Part shown: positions 9,120-19,759 of the stretch, piece after piece | Layout: the number at the start of each line of letters is the position of its first letter | How positions within the stretch are numbered: the stretch's first letter is position 1 | From: Sideroxydans lithotrophicus ES-1 | GTDB taxonomy: Bacteria; Pseudomonadota; Gammaproteobacteria; Burkholderiales; Gallionellaceae | Length of the DNA: 64,000 nt | Assembly: GCF_000025705.1 (NCBI RefSeq) | Contig: NC_013959.1 | Location: 2,178,001-2,242,000 of the forward strand | Direction: 5' to 3' | The notes under the pieces: model-generated | What the model was told of the DNA's origin: nothing | Databases searched by the model: none | What the model saw: only the letters and a program-made list of their open reading frames with translations | Position numbers and translations under genes: made by a program

Positions 9120-10412
9120 ATGAATGAACCACATCCGCTCGCCGAGAACCAACTGGACGACTCACACTACCTGCGTAGCGTGACTCAACTGGGGGATACC
9201 CGCCGCATCGTCGCCAACCGCGACATTCATTCCACTTCGGGGATGAAGCTCATCAGTGCAGGCATGAAGATCGACAGCTCGCTATACGACCGCCTGCTGC
9301 AGCATAAACTCGTCCCGCCGCTGGATGACAGCCTGTCAACCGAGGACACGGTCACCGGCGCGAGCCTGGCGGGAAAAGCCATGCAGATGATGAAGGAAGA
9401 CAAACAGCTGGAATCGATCCAGTCCACCCGGCAGGATGGACTGACGTTGCCGCATATTTTCAAAAAAGTAACGCTCCACCCCGCTATCGCGTTCAAGTTG
9501 ACGGTCATGCGCGAAACGAACAGCGAGCTTTACCAGCACAGTATTTATGTAGCGCTTGTTGGATCATACATCGGGGTAAAGTTGCAGTTGCACCAGAACC
9601 AGCTGAGAGAACTTGCTACCGCCACATTGCTGCATGATATCGGCATGCTGCACCTGGACCCGGCGATATTGGCACGGGATTACAAAATGTCGGAGAGCGA
9701 AAGACGCCATCTCTATGTACATACCGTGACAGGCGCGATGATCCTGAAAGCCTATCCGGAATACACGCAAAAAGTGGTGGATGCGGTTCTGCAGCATCAC
9801 GAGCACCTGGATGGAAGCGGCTATCCGCGTGGACTAAAGAACAAAGAGATCAGCCTGCTCGGCCAGATCACCGCGATCGCCGAGATCGTCGCCAGTCAGA
9901 ACACTGGCAGCATTGCGGGATACGGTGGTTCAAAACTCGAGACGATACTCAAGCTGAACATGCGCCGTTATGGCGGCGATCTTGTCCGCCACCTCAGGGT
10001 GTTCTATCAAGATGAAGTTGAGGCACCTCCTTGCTCGGACATGGACAAATTGATGGCACAGGAGAAGACGTCGAAGATATCGGCCATATTCTCGTCATGG
10101 GAAAACAACAAGGGCAAATTCGATGCAAAAGACCCTGTCTCAGTTTTGGCCAACGAACGCATGCTGAACCTGAAGATGGAAGTCATCGATGCCGGCTTGA
10201 ATCCCACCGGGGACAATAACGATCTGTTCGGTTTACAAGACGACCTGGCAGCATGCTTCGATGCAAGGATATTGCTGGATGAAACATTGTGGCAGCTTCG
10301 CAATATCCTGCTGGAGATCAAACGCCGCGTGCCATCGGTCGATGGAGAAAGCTCGGCGCAAGCCCCTGCCTCATTGAATGCGTGGGTCAAAGAAGTCGAA
10401 GCCCTGTTGTGA
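9120..10412 (+). CDS. HD-GYP domain protein (probable cyclic-di-GMP phosphodiesterase)
   Basis: The 430-residue protein has an HD-GYP domain in its middle: LLHDIGM (HD pair at 172-173), HTVTGAMIL and HHEHLDGSGYPRGL (226-239) with the diagnostic HHE and GYP. HD-GYP enzymes hydrolyse cyclic-di-GMP to pGpG or GMP. The first 110 residues resemble the DUF3391-like N-terminal region (RIVANRDIHSTSGMKLISAGMKIDSSLYDRL) often found before HD-GYP, and the C-terminal 170 residues are helical and unassigned. No receiver or membrane segment is present, so the protein is cytoplasmic. It precedes a large GGDEF protein, which suggests local cyclic-di-GMP balance. Confidence 0.92.
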   Translation: MNEPHPLAENQLDDSHYLRSVTQLGDTRRIVANRDIHSTSGMKLISAGMKIDSSLYDRLLQHKLVPPLDDSLSTEDTVTGASLAGKAMQMMKEDKQLESIQSTRQDGLTLPHIFKKVTLHPAIAFKLTVMRETNSELYQHSIYVALVGSYIGVKLQLHQNQLRELATATLLHDIGMLHLDPAILARDYKMSESERRHLYVHTVTGAMILKAYPEYTQKVVDAVLQHHEHLDGSGYPRGLKNKEISLLGQITAIAEIVASQNTGSIAGYGGSKLETILKLNMRRYGGDLVRHLRVFYQDEVEAPPCSDMDKLMAQEKTSKISAIFSSWENNKGKFDAKDPVSVLANERMLNLKMEVIDAGLNPTGDNNDLFGLQDDLAACFDARILLDETLWQLRNILLEIKRRVPSVDGESSAQAPASLNAWVKEVEALL

Positions 10413-10710
10413 AAAAGCTTTCCAGCAGTGATTGCCGCAGCTTTGAAAACCAGAGCTTGATGTCACGGTCCAGGAATAAAAGCCAGTGATTTCGCAGGCT
10501 TATCGATAGCACGCGGAGAATTCGAGTGTAAAATGAGCAACAAGCAGGAGGGGTATCCTGATGATCGGGATGCAAAATATAAGCTGCAAAGAATAATGAC
10601 AACCAGGCAACATCTCATCAGCGAGAGAACCGTTCTGACTCTGCCCGGAACGTCTGCTGAATCTTATGCGCGATCTGTTTTGCATATCCAGACCAACAAT
10701 GGATCGGCAC
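10413..10710. other. Intergenic region between HD-GYP and GGDEF genes
   Basis: About 300 bases with no well-supported gene. A 62-codon frame at 10533-10721 exists but has no recognisable product and overlaps the next gene. No clear terminator hairpin with a T-run follows the HD-GYP stop, so read-through into the GGDEF gene is possible. Confidence 0.4.
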
Positions 10711-13700
10711 ATGACAGATAACAGCGACATCTCCCAGGACACTTCCGCCAGCCGCGTGCGACAGTTGATGCCGTATCTGCTGCTAGCCATCGCCTATGTG
10801 ATCAGCGGCAAGCTGGGATTGATGCTGGCGCTGCCTCCCGGCTATGCCTCGCCGATATTCCCGCCTGCCGGGATCGCGATCGCTGCGGCACTGATCGGCG
10901 GCAGAAAGACATTACCATGGATCTTCGCCGGCGCTTTCCTGCTCAATCTCTGGGTTGGCTATGCGGACGGCCACGTGATCAACCCGCTGGAACTCATGGC
11001 GGCGATCGCCATCGCAACCGCCTCGATGCTGCAGGCAGCCATCGGTGGATGGGCTTTACGGCGCGCTATCGGCTACCCGGCAGCGCTTGACCACGGCATC
11101 GAAGTGTTGCGCTTCCTGACACTGGCGCCGGTAATGTGCCTGACCAGCGCAACGCTTTCGATCGGCAGCCTGTGGGCTCTCGGCAGTATAAAAACCGCCG
11201 GCATTGGTGCCAACTGGGTCTCTTGGTGGGTCGGCGACACGCTTGGCTTGATCGTGATGCTGCCCATCGTCATGACGGTCGCCGGCCAACCGCATGAACT
11301 TTGGCGCGGCCGCATGCGCACCGTCGCACTGCCCATGCTGCTGGTGTTTGCCATCTTTATCGCGGCATTCCTCAAGATCAACCGCTGGGAATATGACAAC
11401 TCGCTTTCCGATTTCAGACAGCTTTCGCAACAGGCATCCAGTCTGCTTAGCAACAGACTGGAAGAACAGGGAGCTCTGCTTGACGAGACCACCGGGCTGT
11501 TTCTTCACGATGCACACGGCCATGTGACGCGGGAAGAGTTTCACCGCTTCGTTCAAAGAACCCTGCAGCGTTTCCCGATGATCCAGGCGCTGGAATGGGT
11601 TCCGCGGGTAAATGCCGCGCAGCGAAACAGTTTTGAAGCAAAACAGCGCAACGATCTGCCGGGATTCGAGATCCGCGAACGCGATGCCGACGGAGAATTG
11701 GTGCGTGCAGGTAAACGCAACACATACTACCCGGTAACCTATGTCGAGCCATTGGCGGGCAACCAGCCTGCAGTGGGATTCGATCTCGCCTCGAATTCGA
11801 TACGGCAAGCAGCGTTGCTCACAGCACTGAAGAACGGAAGCATAGTCACAACCGAGTCCATACATCTGGTACAAGATGCCCAGCCTCAGGCAGGCATATT
11901 GATCCTTTCAGCCATCGACCCGCATGACCAGGCATCCGGCTTCGTCGTGATCGTTCTGCGCATGGATGACTTCATGAGCGCATTGCTGTCGAGTACGCGC
12001 CACCTGGTCTACACGCGGCTCATCGACGTGGATGAAAAGAAGGTGCTCTATGACGATTTCACTCCGGAATCCAGCGGCATCCTGGAGCAGCGGGCTTTCA
12101 CGTTTGGGACCCGGCATTATCAGCTGGAAACTTCCCCGACGCCTGCCTACCTGAAAGCGCACCGGGGCTGGCAGAGTTTCGTCGTGCTGACTTTCGGCTT
12201 GTTGGGTACGGGATTGATCGGCGCGTTGCTGTTGCTAGGCTCGGGCTATACCGCGCACATCGAGGCACAGGTCAGAGAGCGGACCAGGAAACTCAAGGAA
12301 AGCGAATCGCGTTTTCATTTCATCCTGGAGAACAGCCCCATCGCCATTCGCATCACGGCAAACGATTCCGGCAAAGTGGTCTTCGCCAATTCCAGTTATG
12401 CTGCATTGATCAACGCTACACGCGACAGGGTGATCAGCGTCGATCCAAGACAGTATTACTTCGATCCACAGGAATACGACGAGATACTCGACCGGATCAA
12501 CAAGGGAGAGCGGATCAGCAGCCAGCTGGTCAAACTGCGCATACCCAATGGCCATTCGGACAGCAAATGGGCACTGGCATCCTACCTGCCGATCGAGTTC
12601 GAACAAAGGCCGGGCGTGCTGGGCTGGTTCTATGACATCACCGTGCGCAAGCAACTGGAGGACGAGCGCGAGGAAGCGCTGGACCGGCTGAAAAAGATCT
12701 CCAGCCGGGTACCCGGCATGGTCTACCAGTTCCTGATGCGCCCCGACGGAAGCTCCTGCTTCCCGTTCTCCAGCGAAGCCATACGCGAGATATACCGGGT
12801 CAGCCCGGACGAGGTGCGCGATGATGCCTCCAAGGTATTTGCCATACTGCATCCGGACGATTACGACGGTATCGTCGAATCCATCCAGTCCTCTGCGCGA
12901 AACCTGACCGTCTGGCATCACGAATACCGCGTGAGATTCGAGGATGGCACCGAGCGCTGGCTGCTCGGCAACGCGACTCCGCAGCGGGAAGAGGACGGGT
13001 CGACGTTATGGCACGGTTTCATCACCGACGTCACCGAACGAAAACGCACCGAACAGCAGGTACAGCGACTGGTGCGCGAACAGAAAGCGATGCTGGAAAA
13101 CGACCTGATCGGCATCGTCAAGGTCAAGAACCGCATCATCGAATGGGCCAATCCGTCTTTCGAAAAGATGATGGGATATGGCATCGGCGAGGTCTACGGC
13201 ACCTCTACCCGTCAATATTTTGTCAGCGAGGGAGCCTACCACTCGCTCGGTGCCGAAGCCTATCCTGTGCTGAATATGGGAGGCATCTACCGCACCCAGA
13301 TCGAGCAGCAGCGCAAGGATGGAAGCGCGATCTGGGTGGACATGAGCGGGACCATGCTGGATGCTGCAACAGGCAATTCGCTGTGGGCGTTTGTCGACAT
13401 CACCGAGCGCAAACTGGCGGAAGACCAGATCCATCATCTGGCTTTTTATGATGCATTGACCCAGCTGCCCAACCGCCGTTTATTCTACGATCGCCTGGAG
13501 CAATCCATGGCCGCCGGCAAGCGCAGCGGCAAGTTCGCCGCGATATTGATGCTCGACCTGGACAACTTCAAGGTGCTCAACGATACCCATGGACATATCG
13601 CTGGTGACCTGCTGCTGGCCGAAGTGGCGACCCGCCTGAAAAGATGCGTTCGTGCCATGGACACCATCTCCAGATTCGGCGGCGACGAGTTCGTGATATT

Positions 13701-13983
13701 GCTCAATGAACTCGATAGCGACGAGACTGAGTCGATCGCCCAAGCCAGGCATGTGGCAGAAAAGATCCGCGCCAGTCTGGCGGAACCGTACCGGCTGGTC
13801 GTCAAGAACGACAGCAATGCCGACCGGCTTATTCAACACCACAGCACGGCGAGTATCGGCGTGAAGGTCTTCCTCAACCATGAGGAAAACCGGGAACAGC
13901 TGTTAAGACGCGCCGATGTCGCGATGTATCAGGCAAAGGATGCCGGACGCAACCGGATCCACATCTACGGTTCGGGCGGCTGA
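10711..13983 (+). CDS. MASE1-CHASE-PAS-PAS-PAS-GGDEF diguanylate cyclase
   Basis: A 1090-residue membrane sensor. An N-terminal MASE1-type bundle (about 15-225, FPPAGIAIAAALIGG and WWVGDTLG) is followed by a CHASE domain (about 248-430), a further membrane helix (about 488-515), three PAS/PAC units (about 533-646, 656-780, 790-903) and a GGDEF domain. The active site GGDEF is intact (990-994) and an I-site RAMD (981-984) five residues before it suggests product inhibition. It should make cyclic-di-GMP in response to an extracytoplasmic ligand sensed by CHASE. Upstream in-frame ATGs at 10666 and 10699 are possible; 10711 has a weak GGATCGG. No EAL domain follows. Confidence 0.94.
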   Translation: MTDNSDISQDTSASRVRQLMPYLLLAIAYVISGKLGLMLALPPGYASPIFPPAGIAIAAALIGGRKTLPWIFAGAFLLNLWVGYADGHVINPLELMAAIAIATASMLQAAIGGWALRRAIGYPAALDHGIEVLRFLTLAPVMCLTSATLSIGSLWALGSIKTAGIGANWVSWWVGDTLGLIVMLPIVMTVAGQPHELWRGRMRTVALPMLLVFAIFIAAFLKINRWEYDNSLSDFRQLSQQASSLLSNRLEEQGALLDETTGLFLHDAHGHVTREEFHRFVQRTLQRFPMIQALEWVPRVNAAQRNSFEAKQRNDLPGFEIRERDADGELVRAGKRNTYYPVTYVEPLAGNQPAVGFDLASNSIRQAALLTALKNGSIVTTESIHLVQDAQPQAGILILSAIDPHDQASGFVVIVLRMDDFMSALLSSTRHLVYTRLIDVDEKKVLYDDFTPESSGILEQRAFTFGTRHYQLETSPTPAYLKAHRGWQSFVVLTFGLLGTGLIGALLLLGSGYTAHIEAQVRERTRKLKESESRFHFILENSPIAIRITANDSGKVVFANSSYAALINATRDRVISVDPRQYYFDPQEYDEILDRINKGERISSQLVKLRIPNGHSDSKWALASYLPIEFEQRPGVLGWFYDITVRKQLEDEREEALDRLKKISSRVPGMVYQFLMRPDGSSCFPFSSEAIREIYRVSPDEVRDDASKVFAILHPDDYDGIVESIQSSARNLTVWHHEYRVRFEDGTERWLLGNATPQREEDGSTLWHGFITDVTERKRTEQQVQRLVREQKAMLENDLIGIVKVKNRIIEWANPSFEKMMGYGIGEVYGTSTRQYFVSEGAYHSLGAEAYPVLNMGGIYRTQIEQQRKDGSAIWVDMSGTMLDAATGNSLWAFVDITERKLAEDQIHHLAFYDALTQLPNRRLFYDRLEQSMAAGKRSGKFAAILMLDLDNFKVLNDTHGHIAGDLLLAEVATRLKRCVRAMDTISRFGGDEFVILLNELDSDETESIAQARHVAEKIRASLAEPYRLVVKNDSNADRLIQHHSTASIGVKVFLNHEENREQLLRRADVAMYQAKDAGRNRIHIYGSGG

Positions 13984-14141
13984 CGCTGCTGCATCCGGCC
14001 GAAAACCCATCGCGGCAATACAGTGAATCGGTCAATGCCGGCGATGGATTATTGGACGAATCAGGCTCAGAATGACGGCAGCTTGCGGTACACCTCATGC
14101 TGCCGCCGGCGCCGCATCGAATCACTCCAAGGAGCGTGGCA

Positions 14142-15251
14142 ATGCTGATCTTCCTGAGCGTGGCTTTATTCATCTACGCTTCCATGCACCTGTATGCGTT
14201 CGGCAAGGTGTGGCTGGCTTTCCCTCCGCATTCGTTCGGGTTCGCCCTGACGCTGACGCTGGCCGGCATCTTGCTGACCAGTTCCCCGCTGATCGTCTGG
14301 TTCCTGGAAAGGCAAAGCTGGCATCGCGCCACTGTCGTCACCGCCTGGGTGAGCTACACCTGGATGGGATTCCTGTTCCTGTTCATCTGCATCGGACTGC
14401 TGTTCGATCTTGCGCATGCATTAGCCAGGCTGTTTGACCTCAAATGGCCGCTGAACGACATCGTGTCGCTGCGCACCAAAGGCCTGCTCGCACTGGCCTT
14501 GCTGGGCTATGGGTTCATCGAGGCACAGCTATTGCAGGTTGAGAAATTTGACATCGCCACACCCAAACTTGCTGCCGGACACATCACCATCGCGCAGATA
14601 TCCGACCTGCACCTCGGCATCATGCAGGGAGATGGCGCGATTGATCGCATCGTCGACAAGCTGCGCGAACTGAAGCCCGACATCGTGGTGGCGACCGGCG
14701 ACATCGTCGACGGTCAAGGCGATGACTTCGAGGGCATGTCCAGCCATTTCCGTGCCTACACGCCGCCGCTCGGTGCCTACGCCGTCATCGGCAACCATGA
14801 GACCTATGCCGGATTGAAAGACTCATTGCGCTTCCTGCGCAACTCAGGCTTTACCGTTTTGCGCGGCGGTTCGGTCAGGACAGGCGGCATCGTGCTGACT
14901 GGGATCGATGATCCCAGCGTGATGTCCTCGGGCCAGCAAGCCAGGCCCGATACCAAACCGGCGCTTGCCTCCACTACCCCGGACGATTTCATTGTCCTGC
15001 TCAAACACCAGCCCGAGGTGGATAACTACACGCCGTTCGACCTGCAACTGTCCGGGCATATCCATGGCGGTCAGATATTCCCGTTCGTCTACCTGACGCA
15101 ACTGACCTATCACGTGCACACCGGCCTCACCGAACTGGCCAATGGCCAGCGTCTCTATGTCAGCCGCGGTGCGGGCACCTGGGGACCGCCGATACGCTTG
15201 TTCGCACCGCCCGAGATCACGCTGATCACCATAGCGAGCACGAACAAATGA
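14142..15251 (+). CDS. Membrane-anchored metallophosphoesterase (YaeI-like)
   Basis: The 369-residue protein has four predicted N-terminal membrane helices (roughly 1-130) and a C-terminal calcineurin-like phosphoesterase domain with DLHLG (155-159), GDIVD (186-190), GNHE (217-220) and GHIHGGQIFP (about 305-314), all metal-ligand motifs intact. Relatives include E. coli YaeI and B. subtilis YkuE, which act on lipid or cell-wall phosphoesters; the substrate here is unknown. The ATG at 14142 is chosen over one at 14097 because AAGGAGCGTGGCA precedes it. It is convergent with pilY1. Confidence 0.9.
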   Translation: MLIFLSVALFIYASMHLYAFGKVWLAFPPHSFGFALTLTLAGILLTSSPLIVWFLERQSWHRATVVTAWVSYTWMGFLFLFICIGLLFDLAHALARLFDLKWPLNDIVSLRTKGLLALALLGYGFIEAQLLQVEKFDIATPKLAAGHITIAQISDLHLGIMQGDGAIDRIVDKLRELKPDIVVATGDIVDGQGDDFEGMSSHFRAYTPPLGAYAVIGNHETYAGLKDSLRFLRNSGFTVLRGGSVRTGGIVLTGIDDPSVMSSGQQARPDTKPALASTTPDDFIVLLKHQPEVDNYTPFDLQLSGHIHGGQIFPFVYLTQLTYHVHTGLTELANGQRLYVSRGAGTWGPPIRLFAPPEITLITIASTNK

Positions 15252-15391
15252 TCGACCGCTGAAGATCTCCGCCCATCGATCATGCCCACACGCGACAGAT
15301 CGGGGGCATATGCCGACGTGCCTGCCGGCTACAGTCAATTGCCAGGCCCGTTATCGAGCCCATCTTCTTCCCGATACCTGCCAGTAGCCTC

Positions 15392-18300
15392 TCACTTATC
15401 CTTGATGTACCAGTAGGTCCTGCTGCGGCTGGTCGAGACATTGATCGCGGGTTTGCATCCGGCCAGTGCCGATTCGCCACTGCAGCCCGAATTGAAGGAA
15501 TTGTCTTCGCCGCCGCCGCAACCGATACAGAACGGCACTTGCATGGTCTTCCCCGCTGCATCGGTGATGTTCACGATGCCGGAGACCGGCGAAGGCGGCA
15601 GGCCGCCGCCTTCGAACTCTCCGTTGAAATATTTTCCGGTGAATGGCGTGAGCTTGTAACCGGTCGCCTCGCCCAGGGTCTCCTCGCACAACTGGTTATT
15701 CGGTGCTTCTGCCGTATTCGTGCCGAAGTAGATGTATCCCGCCGTCACCAGCGGTGCGTTGACGGCTTTCTCGCAGGTATTGAAAGTGATGAAGTAGCCG
15801 CTGAGCGTGCCGTTATAGGCGAAGCTTGTCGCATCGAACAGATTGGCCGTCGTTCCCGGTTGTTCCGTGATGGTGGTCGTGCCGCTGCCATCCATTCCGA
15901 TCGCCGGATCCTTCAGCAGGTAGGCCCGGTTCGTCACCGCACACGCCTTTTGCGGATACAGGGCCGGATCGGAATAGAGCGGATGCTCGCGATCACCGGT
16001 GGCAGTGAATACTGCGTCATAAGTCTTGGTCGTGATCACCTCCGGCGGGTAAAGGATCTTGCGCGGCGTGGTACCGGCGGCACATGTGCCGGTGTTGCAC
16101 CCGAGCGCAGCCAGCTTTTCCACCTGCCAGAAATTGGGCGTGTTGCCGCCGGTCGGTTCCAAGTCCACGCGCCACACGTTGCCGCCCACGTCGCCCACAT
16201 ACAGCCGGTCGATCTTGCCGTCGCGGTTCCTGTCCAGCAGGGTGATGTCGGAGGGGATGCTGTATTGCATCGCAGCAACCTGAAGCTGGCATTGCGACGT
16301 GGTGCAGGCGAAAGTGGGAACACCGGGTGTCGCGCTCCATACGAGCGCACCGGTCGTTGCATCCAGGATGAATATCCCGCGTCCCATGGTGTCGGCCAAA
16401 GGCGCTTCCGCATCCTCGGCGACATTGTCATAGCCTGCGCCGAAGATCAGCACCGGATTGGGATAGCCGGTGACGCGTGCGACCTTGGGCAGCGACCAGG
16501 TCTGCCCGAGCTCGCCAAAGCCCGCATCCGTGTTGCTGTGCTTCCACAGGAATTTCGGATTGTTCGGATTGCTCACATCCAGCGCATAGATGAAACGTCC
16601 GCCACGACGCATGGCGAGATACAGGTAAGCCGCTGTGGTCCTGCCCAAGCCATCGATCGCCTGGTATACGCCAGTCGGGCCATCGACAAAATAATCCTTT
16701 CTTTGCGGTGCCGGAACGATGCCGGGCAGAGTGGAAGGCATCAGCAGTACCGGACTGTTGTCGTGCTGCCGCTTGAGCTTGCCGAAGAACTCGGACGGGA
16801 CGAAACCCCACAGTTCATTGCCCGGATTGGGCATCGTGCTTCCCGCGGGGTTCACCTGATTGCCGTTGACGGCATGGAATGCGCCATCGTTGTCGCCATA
16901 GAACACGACCACGTTGGGGGATGCGGTCGCCGCGGTCTGGGCACCGGCCAACCCGCAGCCTGCAGTGGGATAAGTGAACGTGGTGCTCGTGGCGACCGTC
17001 ACCATGCAGACATTGCCGTTGGCGAACGTGACCTTTCCCTGGGCGCCGGTCGCACCGATATTCGCCACGTCCGTTGCCGAAGCAGTCGCGGTGCGGGTGG
17101 TACCGGCATCGGAAGTCCCGCTGATGGCGATCATCGTGCCGCCATAGTTGAGCACCACCGGACGCGAGTGCAGTACATCGCCATGCACCGAAGGACGGAT
17201 GTTCACCGCCGGATTGGGACAATTGCCCATCCCCGGAGTGCTGCCCGGCGGACAGAGGCTGGCCTCGTCGCCGTAATTATCTTCGCCGCGCACCCATCTG
17301 AGCAGGGCATCGCGGGTGGTGGTACTGCTGGCGGCGATCGCACCTGCGCCAAAGAAACCGGCCAACGGTGCGGCAACAGAATACTGGTAAGTGAAGGTGG
17401 ATGGACCCGTGACGATGATGGGCCATGTACCGTTGTAGCCGGCAGGTGTCGCTCCACTGATGGTGACGACCGACCCGGCAGGCAAGCCGTGCGGCGCCGC
17501 CGTGGTGACGGTCGCGGTGTTCAGCGTGTAATTGCAGCCGGCATCATTCGTCGCCGTCGCAGCGACAGGCACAGCCACGGCAAGGTCGATGTAGTTGGGC
17601 GAGGCGGCAAAAAATGGAGAGACCGCAACCGTTGCAACAGTGTTGTTCAGTGTCGTGAATGTGGTGCAGCCGGAGATGGTCAGTGTCTGTCCAACTTGCA
17701 GGCCGTGAGCGACTTTGTATATCCAGAAATAGTTGGAAAAAACGGCTGCCGTGGACGGCAGGGCCGGCGCCCCCGCTCCACCCGCGTTAGTGTAGGTGAA
17801 CGTGCTGGCGCCCTTCGCGGTCACCGTGCAGGGATTGCAATCGTACTTCGTCGCACCGGTCGCTATCTTGAGTTGCGTGCCGACAGCCAATTTCGCCAGG
17901 TCGATCGCAGACACGGTGGCAGTCACGGTATTGCCAGACTTGAAAAGTGAGGTGATCGAAACCGTTGCCGGTGTACCGCTTCCGCCGGCGTTCGCCCCCC
18001 CACCCGCTTGCGTGGTGGCGCTGGTGATGGAGCTGATCGCCACCGAGCCCGTGCCCAGCTGAGCATCGGTGATGTTGGCATTCGAGGTATCAAAAGCATT
18101 GGAGACATCCGGCAAGGCAGCGACACAACCCGTCCCCGCTGGGCAATAGGTGTACAGATTGCGCGGGTTGGTGGCGCTGCCGGGTGCCGTGGTGTAAGTG
18201 TCGGTCAGATTGGCCAGACGCAGCATCTGCGCCGCACCGCCCTTCTCCACCACTTCACCGTCGGGCAGGTCCCATGAGAGTCCCACGCTGCTCGGGCTGT

Positions 18301-19717
18301 TCGCCCAGTAGCCGACAGCGGGGTCCGTATTGCAGATGGATGTGTTGCTATACGGTGCCAGATTGTAAGGCGTCACGTTGATGGTCGTGTTCGCGGAATT
18401 CGAGCAGCTCCAGAAGCTGGCTGCATTCGGCGAAAGGAAGCCGGTGCCCGCCGCGCTGATGGCTGCGGTGCCTGTGGCGTCGGCCAGGAATATCTGCTTG
18501 GTGGTCGGGTCATAAGCGAACTGGTATTGCTTGAGGTTGCCCTTCCACCTGGGGGTGCCCGAGGCATCGGGGCGGAACATGCCCATGAAAACCTGGTTCA
18601 GGTAGGTGCCCTGACTGTTGACGCTGACGGGCAGGCTGGAGGAAGAGAACACGCTGTTGACTGCCTGCACCTCATTGAGCACCCGCAATATGGCCTGTTT
18701 GATGTCGTCCGCATTGCCGGTGGGAAAATACTTCCCGCCGCCATGGATCGCCATGCTGGTGAGCAGCGCCGGGTAGGCCGACTTGCAGGCATTGCTCAAT
18801 ACACCGACCGTGTAAGTGATGATCTTTCGCCTGGCGGGCATGACACCGGTTTTCAGATCGGTGTAGTACATGTAGCGCGCCCATTCGTCGGCATACAGGC
18901 CGGACGGATCGGTGTGGGTGTTGCCCATGGTGTAAGGATTGGGCGAACAGGTGAATGCGCTGGTGCCATATGCGCCGGAGGGAATCTGGATGACGCCGTT
19001 AAGCATCGATTTCTGCGTAGCGGTGAGCGCGGCATTGCCGTTGATCGTGGTGCTCAGCTGTGTACCCGGTGTGGCGCTGGCATCGCCGGGCGAACCCGAG
19101 TTGTTGATGGCATTGCCGATGAAGATGACATAGTTCTTCTGGCAACCGGCAAGCGCAGGCGAGGTATATGTCGTACCGGACATGCCTGTCTTGCCGGCAT
19201 AGTAGGCCCAGGCTTCCTGCATGGCCTGTGCGGTCGCCTCGTTATTGGACTGCATGTTGCCGGAAGTCCACGCCTTGATGGCGGAGACGATGGCGGCTTT
19301 GCCCGCAGCGGTCATCGGGGTGAGCGGGGTCATCAGGCAACCGCCGACGGCGCTTGCATTGCAGCCGTACAGGGTGCTCATCCCGGTCTTGTTGTAGACC
19401 ATGATGCCGATGTTGACCACTGCCTTGCCGTTAGATTGCAACGGCAACGCATTGATCGCGTTGACCAGCGCGCATTGCTCTATGCCGCCGGAGGTGTTGC
19501 CCAGGCTGGGCGAACCGCCGGTGTCGCTGTAATTGCAATCGGGTGCGCTGGCATTGAAGTTGGCCGCGTTATCCATTATGAACAACACATTGGGAAGATC
19601 CGTTCCCGTCACGCTTGCAGCGGAGCTGTACAGATCTATGTCCTCGGCCATGCCGGGTGCAGGATTGCCCAGCAAGACGATGAGCATTAAAGCCAGCAAG
19701 GATCGTATCGTATTCAT
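15392..19717 (-). CDS. pilY1: PilY1 family type IV pilus tip-associated protein
   Basis: The 1441-residue protein starts with a signal peptide (to about residue 24, GMAEDIDLYSS) and a von Willebrand A-like region with LPNVLFIMDNA. The C-terminal half carries the PilY1 beta-propeller (LIFGAGYDN, GRGIFILDATTG) with a calcium-binding loop LDRNRDGKIDRLYVGD near 1160-1175, the site that controls pilus extension/retraction in Pseudomonas PilY1. Between the two parts (about 590-960) are Gly/Thr-rich repeats with STFTY and HGLxxG motifs. It is the last gene of the minor pilin operon. PilY1 primes pilus assembly with the minor pilins and serves in adhesion and surface sensing. Confidence 0.95.
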   Translation of the reverse strand: MNTIRSLLALMLIVLLGNPAPGMAEDIDLYSSAASVTGTDLPNVLFIMDNAANFNASAPDCNYSDTGGSPSLGNTSGGIEQCALVNAINALPLQSNGKAVVNIGIMVYNKTGMSTLYGCNASAVGGCLMTPLTPMTAAGKAAIVSAIKAWTSGNMQSNNEATAQAMQEAWAYYAGKTGMSGTTYTSPALAGCQKNYVIFIGNAINNSGSPGDASATPGTQLSTTINGNAALTATQKSMLNGVIQIPSGAYGTSAFTCSPNPYTMGNTHTDPSGLYADEWARYMYYTDLKTGVMPARRKIITYTVGVLSNACKSAYPALLTSMAIHGGGKYFPTGNADDIKQAILRVLNEVQAVNSVFSSSSLPVSVNSQGTYLNQVFMGMFRPDASGTPRWKGNLKQYQFAYDPTTKQIFLADATGTAAISAAGTGFLSPNAASFWSCSNSANTTINVTPYNLAPYSNTSICNTDPAVGYWANSPSSVGLSWDLPDGEVVEKGGAAQMLRLANLTDTYTTAPGSATNPRNLYTYCPAGTGCVAALPDVSNAFDTSNANITDAQLGTGSVAISSITSATTQAGGGANAGGSGTPATVSITSLFKSGNTVTATVSAIDLAKLAVGTQLKIATGATKYDCNPCTVTAKGASTFTYTNAGGAGAPALPSTAAVFSNYFWIYKVAHGLQVGQTLTISGCTTFTTLNNTVATVAVSPFFAASPNYIDLAVAVPVAATATNDAGCNYTLNTATVTTAAPHGLPAGSVVTISGATPAGYNGTWPIIVTGPSTFTYQYSVAAPLAGFFGAGAIAASSTTTRDALLRWVRGEDNYGDEASLCPPGSTPGMGNCPNPAVNIRPSVHGDVLHSRPVVLNYGGTMIAISGTSDAGTTRTATASATDVANIGATGAQGKVTFANGNVCMVTVATSTTFTYPTAGCGLAGAQTAATASPNVVVFYGDNDGAFHAVNGNQVNPAGSTMPNPGNELWGFVPSEFFGKLKRQHDNSPVLLMPSTLPGIVPAPQRKDYFVDGPTGVYQAIDGLGRTTAAYLYLAMRRGGRFIYALDVSNPNNPKFLWKHSNTDAGFGELGQTWSLPKVARVTGYPNPVLIFGAGYDNVAEDAEAPLADTMGRGIFILDATTGALVWSATPGVPTFACTTSQCQLQVAAMQYSIPSDITLLDRNRDGKIDRLYVGDVGGNVWRVDLEPTGGNTPNFWQVEKLAALGCNTGTCAAGTTPRKILYPPEVITTKTYDAVFTATGDREHPLYSDPALYPQKACAVTNRAYLLKDPAIGMDGSGTTTITEQPGTTANLFDATSFAYNGTLSGYFITFNTCEKAVNAPLVTAGYIYFGTNTAEAPNNQLCEETLGEATGYKLTPFTGKYFNGEFEGGGLPPSPVSGIVNITDAAGKTMQVPFCIGCGGGEDNSFNSGCSGESALAGCKPAINVSTSRSRTYWYIKDK

Positions 19718-19759
19718 GGTGTTTTTCTCCGAATGGTGCCGCCTGGGTTCGCTAAACGA

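Noticed and set aside
10533-10721. Possible 62-aa gene before the MASE1-GGDEF gene
   Set aside because: No recognisable product or good ribosome binding site, and it overlaps the next gene by 11 bases.
15539-17950. 803-codon open frame on the plus strand inside pilY1
   Set aside because: PilY1 on the other strand is unambiguous over the whole length; the frame has no ribosome binding site and gives an Arg/His-rich product typical of an antisense shadow.
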